A DNA stretch of 64,000 nucleotides, from assembly GCF_958295425.1 (NCBI RefSeq), contig NC_081138.1:28370402-28434401 (forward strand). Direction: 5' to 3'. The DNA comes from Solea solea (taxonomy: Eukaryota; Chordata; Actinopteri; Pleuronectiformes; Soleidae). This document shows, piece after piece, positions 54,816 to 64,000 of this stretch; position 1 is the first letter of the stretch, and each line of letters starts with the position of its first letter. A model generated the notes under the pieces. The model ran no database searches and had not been told where the DNA came from. It saw only the letters and a list, made by a program, of their open reading frames with translations. A program made the translations under genes and the position numbers.

Positions 54816-57800
54816 ATTAACCTGGATATAGCCCTTATGAGGCCCACATGGACTTGCTGGCTGGGAAAGTAGTGAACCCATGAACCCATAAATCCCATAA
54901 GTCAAAAGCATCCTCGATATTTCCACTCTGTTCAGTTTTTGGTCTGATGTTAACATTCACGGCACATATCACAGTTTGCTCATCCTCAAAATGTCAGGCC
55001 AAAGGGCACGAACTGAGCCGCCAACCGTTGGCGTCCACGATTTGTGATACTGTATGTGCTGGACACATTCATGACCATGCAGTGAATGACAGCCACTTGA
55101 TTGTCCACGGTTGCTGATTTTGGGTAACCCTGATTTTGGGTTGTCTGAGGTACTCTCCCTTCCCTGCTTGAAATCAGCAACCTGCCTATTTGTGGATATC
55201 AAGGGGAGTCACGCCGAGTGTGCTCTTTGTGGATTTGCTCAGAGGTCATTCCCTTTTTATTGATATTGATCACAGCTCCTTCAAACTTGCAAAGAAGCAA
55301 AGACAAACATTTGAGTTTTTCATGGACAGTGATATTAGGCTTTGGGCTTGGGTCATACTTTCAAATTCATGTCTAAAGAGTTATGCTATAGTCCATGTGA
55401 CCTAAATGTCATCATCCACCAACATTAGTGGTTGTAGGACGTACGCGATTACCTACACTATAGACCATAGATGTTACCATAGATGCCAAAGAGGAAGTGC
55501 CCATGAAAGTACAACCCATTGCTCAACAAATACCAGAACATACAAATGGAGGGAACTCATGGTGCTACCGGAATGTAATGTGAGATCTAGACTGAAACTA
55601 GACTGAGGTCAAGAACTATTTCAAGTCTTATGTGTAAGTATGCACATATGGTCTATTGAGCCAAAAGGGCAAATGTAGCAGCAGTAAGTGATACACACTG
55701 GCATCCAATGACAGTCTTGTGGTGACAAAGCAGGTCCTGATCTGCAAAGTCTACTGCAATGAGGGGCCAAACCACCTTTCACGCTCCCCCCCAAACCACA
55801 TCATTGGCCTGGAATGCAATCATTATTGCACCATTATCTCTGTCACCGAGGTGACATCCTTATCTGACATCTTTCTTTTTAGTGGAAAAACACTGCCCTT
55901 TTTTCTGCTCAGTCTCAAAGCCCACTAACCTTAGTTGGAAGAACCTTAGCTGGAAAACTCACAATGACGTTATCAGATTTGAACAAATGTGTATTTGTTC
56001 TCTGTTTATTGTATTTTCAGATCTTATTGTGCTGTCAGATTGCATTTGACTTGACATTTACTTAAAATTCCATAAACCACTTTCCATTCATTGATTGGAG
56101 ACAACTAAACTCTTCTTCTTTGCATACAAAAATAAGAATTTTGTTATAATGATACAGCATATTTCCAAAATGCAGCAGCAAGAAGGCTTAAATAATTCTT
56201 ACGTAGTATTAGACCTATGACTCAGCTGAATTGTGAACCTTAGCTTTTGATAATCAATTATCAGTTTTATTACTTGTGGTCTTCGGACCTCACAAGCTAT
56301 GCTCTTGATTTGTTGTGATAAGGTCAGGGGATACGAACGCCTTTACCAGCTATAAAGGTGCTGTGATCTCTGATGAATGCTACTTTCACAACAGTCATGT
56401 CATTAAAAAATAAAAAAGCTTGAGGCAGTCGGATCATTGAGGTGATAAACAATGTTTAATTGTTTTAAAAGGCTCTGTTTTGTGCTCAGGCCTCAATAAA
56501 ACCATTGTGTTCTGCAACAACAGGAGCATTTTGGTCTTAATGGGAACGTGCAACGACAAAATATCCAACTTTATTTATGAGTCATCTTAAATTCAACACC
56601 TGAGCAAAGACCTGTAGTAGCCTGCTTCAACATGTGGGGACTTGTCGTGAAATATGCAGTATTTTCTGATAATTATTAATGATTATGAATCTATTATGTT
56701 TAATAATTGACTTTCAATTGACTGAGAACTTCACTTTGTTTCACTCCATTATCCTTCTGTTGCAGGCAAATGTTTCTTTACAGTGCAAATAGAGTAAGAA
56801 ATACTACATTTGATATTCATTGTTCCAACTGGATCATTATTAATTATAATAATAATGATTATTATAATAATAATAATAATAACATTAATAATGATAATAA
56901 TAATAATGATAATAATACAAATTATATCCACTTGCTGATTTTTTGTGAATCAGTATCTTTATTAAATCTGTATTATACAGCATACACAAATCAATTTCAC
57001 GTGACACGTTTAAATTAAACAAAAACAAAAGAAATGGCTGTCAATATATGACATAGTTATTCTAATAACAGGAGCCGAATCTTAAACAATACCTTAATCG
57101 CACACTTGCACCTGTATGTACAATTGTAAACTTCCCTATTGCGGGATTAATAAATCTTATCTTGTTTTATCTCAAATATTCCATCAGCTTCATATCAAAA
57201 ATAACCTTTTATCATCCAGGTATTATCGGAAGTTTGCAGTGCATCCATTTCCTCAGTATGGCAGCCCAAACATTAATGTATCCATGTTAATAAACTAAAT
57301 CTATATCTCCTTTTATTATTATCATCTATTTGTGCTTGATTTTAAATTAGACTTCATTGCTAACTTTTCGTAACAGGGCCTGAACTCTACAGGAAGCTCC
57401 TCCGATACAAAGAATAAGATAATTAATGAGAGATATTTAATTCTAGCACTAATTGACAAAATGCTGCCATCGACTAAGTCCATAGCTGAGGTGAGCTATA
57501 GTGATCACCTACTGTTTTCTTTATGGCAGCCCTTAACGATATACTATCAGGAATCCTGTCTACCGGTATCTGTTCTTTTGCACTTCTTGTTACCACATTA
57601 AAGTGAGCAGAGCTGTTTGATAAATGCCGCTAACAGATATTTTTATTCCACTTTTTTAGCCCTTTGGACATTAAAATCACCAGTGAAAATACATAACATT
57701 TTCTCTCTTGCGTGACTCAGTCAGTTTTGGAAAACAACTGCCGTGTTGTTCAATGGACACATAAAAACACACGCTTGAGTATTTCTCTCGGCTTGTCAAG

Positions 57801-58410
57801 GTCAGATTTCAAGCCATTAGTCTGCCTTTCACTGAGTGCATAAATCACCGTGGTGTATCAGTAATGAGGAAGTTCACCTGTTAAGAGGTCTTTTAAAAGC
57901 AATTTAGAAGTCATGTGGCTCTGGAGAAGGGCCCCCGGCATGTTCTACGTAATCCATGGTGTTATATTAACTCAAATTTTGCCTCATGAATTCCAACTTT
58001 CCCACTTAAAGACTTAAAGAATCATAACGAAACAACATAGATTATCGCTGTCATAGCTTTTATGAGCCCCATATCATGGTCACTGTAAAAGATTTCCATC
58101 TTGTTACCAGACTTTAACTTTAATCATTCATGCACTCGCTGCTTCTTTTACCACCGTGCATTGTTAGTATCACAAAGAATGTGTAAAACTTTTTCACATG
58201 GGCATTTTGCAAAATCTTCCACCGTGGATGTTTCCAGGTGAGTCACCCAATGGACCACAGAATTCTGAGGATATACCAGTCCCTTAAAGGGCCATAAAGT
58301 GCAACCACAGAACAACATGTGCTGTTGCCCTGCACTTCAGACATAATATTAGTAATCAATTCTCCACAACTAAGGCAATGAGCACCTTTATCTCCTCCTT
58401 GGCGTTTATG
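54816..58410. other. intergenic region between ctxn2 and slc12a1
   Basis: No recognised gene. 54.96-55.95 kb contains broken open frames on both strands that look like decayed coding DNA of an element but match nothing I can name. An (AAT)n-rich stretch spans about 56840-56920. The rest is AT-rich single-copy-looking sequence. Confidence 0.5.
56840..56920. repeat. (AAT)n-rich imperfect microsatellite
   Basis: Tandem AAT units with GAT interruptions. The poly-Ile and poly-Asn open frames across it are artefacts. Confidence 0.85.
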
Positions 58411-58415
58411 ACTTG

Positions 58416-58428
58416 GTTAATCGTTAAG
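58416..58428 (+). promoter_or_regulatory. HNF1-like palindromic site upstream of slc12a1
   Basis: GTTAATCGTTAAG matches the HNF1 consensus GTTAATNATTAAC at 10 of 12 fixed positions. It lies about 145 bases upstream of the TATA box. HNF1B is an established regulator of kidney tubule transporters; its action here is inference. Confidence 0.4.
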
Positions 58429-58521
58429 CAATGCCTTTGTGTCCCCTAGGATGGAGCAAGGACATATCTGACACCCCTCGCTCAGTTTTTTTTTTCTCGG
58501 AGGGTTGATCCTGAGAATTAG

Positions 58522-58570
58522 CCAATAGTCTGCGGCCAGTGTACGGTCCCTTTGATGCAAGGTATAAATA
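58522..58570 (+). promoter_or_regulatory. slc12a1 core promoter: CCAAT box and TATA box
   Basis: CCAAT at 58522-58526 and TATAAATA at 58563-58570. Transcription would begin near 58595, giving a leader of about 195 bases before the ATG at 58790. The leader holds one short uORF (ATG at 58726, stop at 58750-58752). No intron is needed between TATA box and ATG. Confidence 0.6.
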
Positions 58571-58789
58571 TAGGCCGTCCAAGAAAAACGTCCAAGTTTA
58601 TTCACAAGAAGCTCAGAAGAGAAGAGATCTGTATACGACAAATTCTCATTTAGTCTTCTGTTCAGTGGTCGATAAAGAAGGATAACTACAGCCGTTGAAG
58701 ACACTGTTGGGTCACTGAAGACTTCATGCATTCACTGCAGTTTTATCCTTGAATCTTTTGAATCTGAGAATCCCTTGCCCGAGGCCTTG

Positions 58790-61700
58790 ATGGAGAGGTT
58801 CAAGTCTAACGCGGGGGAGCACGTGAACCCCGCTTATGACACCAATCTGGATGGACCTCCTACTTACCAGGATGTGCGTGCGGTGCGGCCCTCGGTGGTC
58901 AGCGCCTTCGGTCACGACACTTTGGACCGAGTGCCCAACATCGATTTCTACCGCAATGCGGGCAGCATGAGTGGTCACCGTGCCGTGCGGCCGTCCCTGC
59001 AGGAGCTCCATGATGTGTTTCAGAGGGTGAGTGCTTGTATAATTCAGGTAGTGGTACTTGGTCTTGAAGGACAGATAAAGAAAACAAACAACAGTTGTTA
59101 AATCACTCCATGTAACATCATCATAACTTTAATTATGTCCATAGGTCAGCCATTACGCCTTTGCTTTAAAGGACACCGAAAAGTTTTCTCTGGAACTCAT
59201 GAGCAGTCAACAAACTTGACACTCTTGGGAGTCTTTAGTGCTTTTTTTTTTTTTTATTAGGCCGGCGTTATATTACCTTGTGTTGCAAAAGACAAGGGGT
59301 TATAGGTCATTTGGGTTTTATAGGATGGACTTTATTAACATTCTGAGGTGATTAAAAAAAAAAGGACGGATCCTTCGAACCTGTCTGCATTAAAGAAAGT
59401 TCCATAGAAGTCAGAGAAGTTAATGAAAGAATACTTCCCCATGAACCAGTGATTTGTGCACATTTGCGATTCATTTGAGTTCATTTAATCTATTACCCTG
59501 GCATAAGAAACGACTCAGACATACCGCATAACTGTTTGTTTTGTTTTATTTCAGTAAAGGAGAAATGAGAAGCATCCAAGCTGTATTAATAAATCTGATG
59601 TGATGGTGTAAATGTTTGCAGAGTTTTATTTTATTTCACCTCGACAGAAAGCGAATGGGAAGTTTATCGCTTATCTCTCGATTCCTTCTCGACGTCTCAA
59701 GGACAGACATGCCGCGGCATAGCGTCTCTTCATTTAATCTTCATCCAAAATCATAATCAACAGCTCCCTGTGTCTCAATTCCCTCCTGTGTCTTTACACA
59801 GAAGACAAAAGAGAGAGAGCGAGAGAGACAAACATGCATTCATGACATCAGTCTTTATCTCAGAGTTTGGTTTAAAAGAAAAATGTGGTTAAATGCATAT
59901 CAACAACAAAATGTAAAGATATTAAGTCATGTTTTCTACATAATCCCATCAGAATGGAGCCATCTCTGTGCCGGACACAGTGCGGGACGACGAGGATGAC
60001 GATGGGAGCGATGGGTCACCTTACGATGATGTGGAGTCTGCCGATCCCCCCGAAAAAATGCAAGGGGGAGTGAAGTTTGGCTGGATCAGGGGCGTCCTGG
60101 TGAGTTATCCTGGGTCATGTCGGGCTCCCTCTGCTTTATAGAAGCACGGTCACTCTACATATATTTACGACCAGGCAAGACGAGGCTCTATATGAGTCTC
60201 CCGGCAGGGTCAAGAGGGACTTTCAAGACAAGAGTCTGCGTCTGGGAGTCATTTGCATTTGCATTCGAGAGCTGCTGGTTGATCATTTGCACTTTGGGCA
60301 TGACCATAAAAAACAGTGTTTAGACGCTTCAGTTTGGTGCTGAAGTTGAGACGAGAGTAAACGTCATTTTTAATGATCTATCTCATTTTTGACACAGCAG
60401 CAGAGTTACACACTCACAAATGGATTCAATCCTCTTCAAATTAACATGTTGATGCACAATATTGGACTTTTTGCCTGGGCTTATAACCAGTGGTGTGGTC
60501 TACGGGATACGCAGGTATACGGCATATATTCACAAAAAAAAGGGCCATGATTTCCATATAACCTCCTTAAAATGTGCATAGATACGTATCAACTCTTCAT
60601 CAATGTTTTTTGCAAATGAAAAGTGGAGACGACTGTGGTTTTCATTAAAAAACACTAATTGAATACAATAAAAATGCATCATGTATGCATATTCCATTTT
60701 TGTATGTTATTGCACTGCTGTTCTGGCAACCCATGCTGTTTTTTTCTATTTTTATTATGTGACCAGGGAAATGTGGTCTGGACTCAACATGACCCAGACG
60801 GTCGCACTTTACTGTCCCTACAGGCTAATGCATCACAGTTATAAACATAGAAGCAAGAGGAAATGAAAAAGGAAGCAAGTGACACTTTCTGAGTGTTTTC
60901 AACTGCCTGTTCCTGTATCTACAGACACTTCAGCCTAAAATAACACAAGTCAAGGCAGGAGCTGTTATTCTGTCAGTGACAGTATACATTACTACAGTAG
61001 ACCGCACTATACTGTACCACTGGGCCTCTTTTAGTCTCTCCTGCAGTGAAATTAACATAATATTTTGCATACTCTTGCTACAGCAAACGTATATACAGTT
61101 TGTACATGTTCTTTATTACTCAATAATTTAACATTTTACACATGGAGGCGAAATACTGAAAAAACAAGCTAAACACAGCAGACTGCAGTTAAAGAATGGA
61201 AGGTTTCATTTTTATCATTATTGTTATTAAAAAATTAAAAGTGCTTTTGAATAGGGTAAAGTGCTTACCAGGCAGTTCTAGATACACAAACAGAATGGAT
61301 ACTTTGTTATGTTGCTTTAAGGTCTACATTCCACGGTATATGTCAGTGTTATAATGCTACAGGATAATAAATGATGACACACTTTTAAAAGCTCCTTCTC
61401 TTCCACAGGTGCGATGCATGTTGAACATCTGGGGTGTCATGTTGTTCATCCGTCTGTCGTGGGTTTTCGGTCAGGCAGGCTGGGGTAAGTGAGGTCAAGG
61501 ACACGCGTCATTGGACGCGTGCTTCTGTTGTATTTTTTTCTTCTGAAACAGCTCAGGGTTGGTTAGGTATTTAAAATACCCTGCTAGATTTTGTGCATAA
61601 TACAAATAAAGCTGCACATCCACCAGTCAACACAAAGAGAATCAACCCCAGCTGAACCAGAGTATAATGTCTGAGGGGAAATCCCCCTTGCTGGTACCAA

Positions 61701-64000
61701 TAATTGAAATTACGAGGGACAATTAAAAGCCTCCCCTCATTAGCAGGAGACGACTGAAGCGGGAGAGATTCGACTTAACTAGTCCTCCCGAGCTTCCATA
61801 ATGTTAGGGCTCTACTGTGAGAGATAAAAGGAAGACATTGTGCAAAGAGCTCCATGAGTGTGTCCATTGCTCAAGAATCTATCGATTGGGGGAGCCGCTT
61901 TTGTTCGGGAAGCGTAACTAAGTGGTTTCGAGACGCAGAGAAAGCTACAGGCAGTTTGGCAGAGCAGGTAGAGCAGGTGGCTGTAACTTATAGCCTCCAG
62001 GCCTCCAGTGGGAACGGGACTTTCACTGTGTGTTCAAAGGTGACTGTGGGAGAGGAGGAGGTTTTCATTCCACCATCATAACCTTTTATCTCCAGTCACC
62101 TAAAGGTAACGGCGGGGAACTGATCATTTTCATCTGTTACATGTCAGGTTTGGGCATCGTGGTCATTGCTCTCAGCTGCGTGGTCACCACCATCACTGGT
62201 CTGTCTATGTCGGCCATCTGCACTAACGGTGTCGTCAGAGGAGGTAAGTCAGGGCATTGTCAGCACACAACGTAAGATGACTTCATTAAAGTGGCAGAAT
62301 AACTCATACCAACCTTTCTTGCAGTCACAACAGTCATAACTCACAGATCAGGGTCACCGACAGCAATGGTTAAAATGCTATTTATACTTATTTATAGCCA
62401 GGGATAACACACACACACACACACACAAACTTGTTTTTAAATGTTAGTGAAGACACATCGTTGACATAATGCATTCCTGAGCACCTTACACTATCTTTAA
62501 CCATCACAACTAACCATAACCCTTTCCATTATACAGTTCTAAAACTACCCAGCTCAACTTTTTTTTCTTTTCCATTAGTGATAGTACCCGGTACCTGGGG
62601 CTTTTATTTTGGCGAGGTACCAAGCGAGCTGAGCCGGTATTAAAATGTGACCTCAACAGACTGCTGTGCACTGATTGGTCAGAGAGTGTCGTCACTGGAA
62701 GAGTCATGAGCGCGACATTCTGACACAGGAATCAAACCGAACAATGTCGAACTCTAGATCGGTTAAAAAGACGTGAAAATCCCGAAAACAACTGCTTTGC
62801 TTTTCACGTTAAGTTTCGTGCAGCCGTCTTATGATGAAACCCCGCCCCCGTTGAGGAGGTTCTATGAAGTAATGGAAAACGACGTGACTGATACCAAACT
62901 GTGTAGAGTCATAGAGCCAACATAGAACTGTACAATGGAAAACCACGATAACCCTTTAAAAAGCCCTTTAAAGTTGTGGATAGATAGCTTTCTATGTGTT
63001 TTTTGGACTTCACAAAGATATAAATACACACACACATTGATATAAACTCTCTCACTGAAAAGATGAAACGATCAGGAGCACAGTGAGTGTGTGTGGAGAC
63101 ACACTGGGCCTATTTTACAGACTACTAACTTGTCCAGAATTTAAATGAATAAATTAGCAGTGCAGTGATTAATCATCCACAACTTTGTGTGTGTGTGTGT
63201 GTGTGTGCTTCATTGTGTCCTTTCAGGCGGAGCCTACTACATGATATCTCGCAGTCTGGGACCCGAGTTCGGCGGGTCGATCGGCCTCATTTTCGCCTTT
63301 GCCAACGCCGTGGCCGTAGCCATGTACGTGGTGGGCTTCGCCGAGACTGTGGTGGATTTGCTCAAGGTGAGCGAACGTCACATGGATTGTGTGAGTGAAG
63401 AAGGAAAAGTGTAGAGAATGTGTCTTATCTCATGCCTCTCCTCTCTCTGCCTTCTGTCACACTCAGGAGAACAACGCCATCATGGTGGACCCATTAAACG
63501 ACATCCGAATCGTCGGCTGCATCACGGTGGTGCTGCTGTTGGGCATATCGCTCGCAGGAATGGAATGGGAGGCCAAGGTCAGAGACGAGCAATCGTTATT
63601 GCTGCCAAAATTAAGCCTGGACAATTTATTGTGATTTAAAAACGGCTCAATTGGCAAACTGCAAAGTCTGGAACATAATTGCTCTATTATCAATTTAAAA
63701 AAAAAAAGTAGTGTATACTACAACTGCAGCTGATTGATTATTACATGAACTGTCCACAATTCTCAATTAATCAGAATCAAATATTTAAGTTCCCATCCTT
63801 GTATTAGAGAATAGTAATTCATATTTTGTTGGCATCACTGTCATGTGATGCTACATGTTATAAAAACAAAATTTTAGAATTTAATCATTTTAATGTGTTT
63901 TTTTTGTGTTTTTCTTACGGACACAGGCCCAGCTCGTTCTGCTCGTTATCCTGCTGATCGCCATCGTGAACGTGTTTGTGGGAACTTTCATCCCCGCAAC
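58790..64000 (+). CDS. slc12a1: Na-K-2Cl cotransporter 2 (NKCC2), 5' part, truncated by window end
   Basis: Exons: 58790-59026, 59953-60099, 61409-61484, 62148-62243, 63227-63366, 63467-63577, 63927 to beyond 64000. GT-AG introns and phases agree, giving about 293 codons here out of roughly 1100 in the family. The protein is the electroneutral apical Na+-K+-2Cl- cotransporter of kidney thick ascending limb and fish intestine. Start: ATG at 58790 ([11 protein letters not shown]); a TTG 15 bases earlier is not the start. Seen: PPTY (23-26), a PPxY-type motif as in human; [12 protein letters not shown] (40-51); RPSLQELH (67-74); acidic [10 protein letters not shown]; then [20 protein letters not shown] leading into TM1; TM2 in exon 4; [44 protein letters not shown]. 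Identity as NKCC rather than NCC rests on the GGAYY and [14 protein letters not shown] text. Synteny with ctxn2 and myef2 supports slc12a1. Confidence 0.95.
62148..62243 (+). CDS. slc12a1: slc12a1 exon 4, 96-nt TM2/first-loop cassette (F-like), single copy
   Basis: It encodes [20 protein letters not shown] then [11 protein letters not shown]. Mammalian NKCC2 has three mutually exclusive 96-nt versions (A, B, F) of this exon that set ion affinity. The [13 protein letters not shown] text resembles the F form as I remember it. I see no second version in the introns on either side (61485-62147 and 62244-63226). Confidence 0.85.
62406..62427. repeat. (CA)n microsatellite in slc12a1 intron 4
   Basis: About 11 CA units. 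Confidence 0.85.
62540..62960. repeat. dispersed repeat in slc12a1 intron 4, related to 29150-29470
   Basis: It carries TTTTCCATTAGTGATAGTAC-CCGGTACC, GAGCTGAGCCGGTATTAAAA-TGTGACC, ATGAGCGCGACATTCTGACA and GAATCAAACCGAACAATG. Shares ordered words with slc24a5 intron 3. More complete here than there. Confidence 0.5.
63187..63207. repeat. (TG)n run near the slc12a1 exon 5 acceptor
   Basis: About 10 TG units ending roughly 20 bases before the exon start at 63227; the pyrimidine stretch TGTGTCCTTTCAG follows. Confidence 0.8.

Noticed and set aside
54960..55950. Series of short open frames on both strands
   Set aside because: Could be decayed transposon coding sequence, but no motif identifies a family, so no gene or pseudogene is called.

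Overview
This is nuclear DNA from a ray-finned fish, most likely a percomorph teleost. It is AT-rich, with multi-exon vertebrate genes, GT-AG introns, many microsatellites, and dense copies of short DNA-transposon-like and SINE-like repeats of the kind common in teleosts. No bacterial, phage or CRISPR features are present. Layout: 1-18.8 kb holds no gene I can recognise. It carries dispersed repeats, a LINE remnant, a SINE and a few high-complexity stretches that could be non-coding elements. At 18855-19940 (minus) lies an intronless PA-TM-RING E3 ubiquitin ligase of the RNF128/GRAIL type. From 20 to 26.5 kb is more repeat-rich intergenic DNA; at 24.9-25.0 kb a TATA-like box sits among three TCACGTG E-boxes, upstream of slc24a5. 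The next genes form a block in the same order as human 15q21.1: slc24a5 (plus, 26573-33908, 9 coding exons, complete), myef2 (minus, 35163-47453, 17 coding exons, complete), ctxn2 (plus, 52506-52751, single coding exon) and the 5' part of slc12a1/NKCC2 (plus, 58790 to the window end, 7 exons seen, 3' part off the edge). slc24a5 and myef2 are convergent. I rebuilt every exon from splice sites, reading phase and family conservation. Functionally, slc24a5 encodes the K+-dependent Na+/Ca2+ exchanger of melanosome/trans-Golgi membranes needed for pigmentation. myef2 encodes an hnRNP M-like protein with three RRMs. ctxn2 encodes a small neuronal single-pass membrane protein. slc12a1 encodes the apical Na-K-2Cl cotransporter of kidney and intestine. 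The genes are neighbours by ancestry and do not form one pathway. The best novelties are: an 8-nt microexon that supplies the core of RNP1 in myef2 RRM1; a single, F-like copy of the slc12a1 exon-4 cassette together with altered N-terminal regulatory residues; an intronless rnf128-like gene; a TTAA-flanked element with nested 53-bp and 27-bp palindromes inside a myef2 intron; and a ctxn2 upstream ORF whose stop overlaps an internal in-frame ATG. I found no sign of a wholly new multi-gene system.
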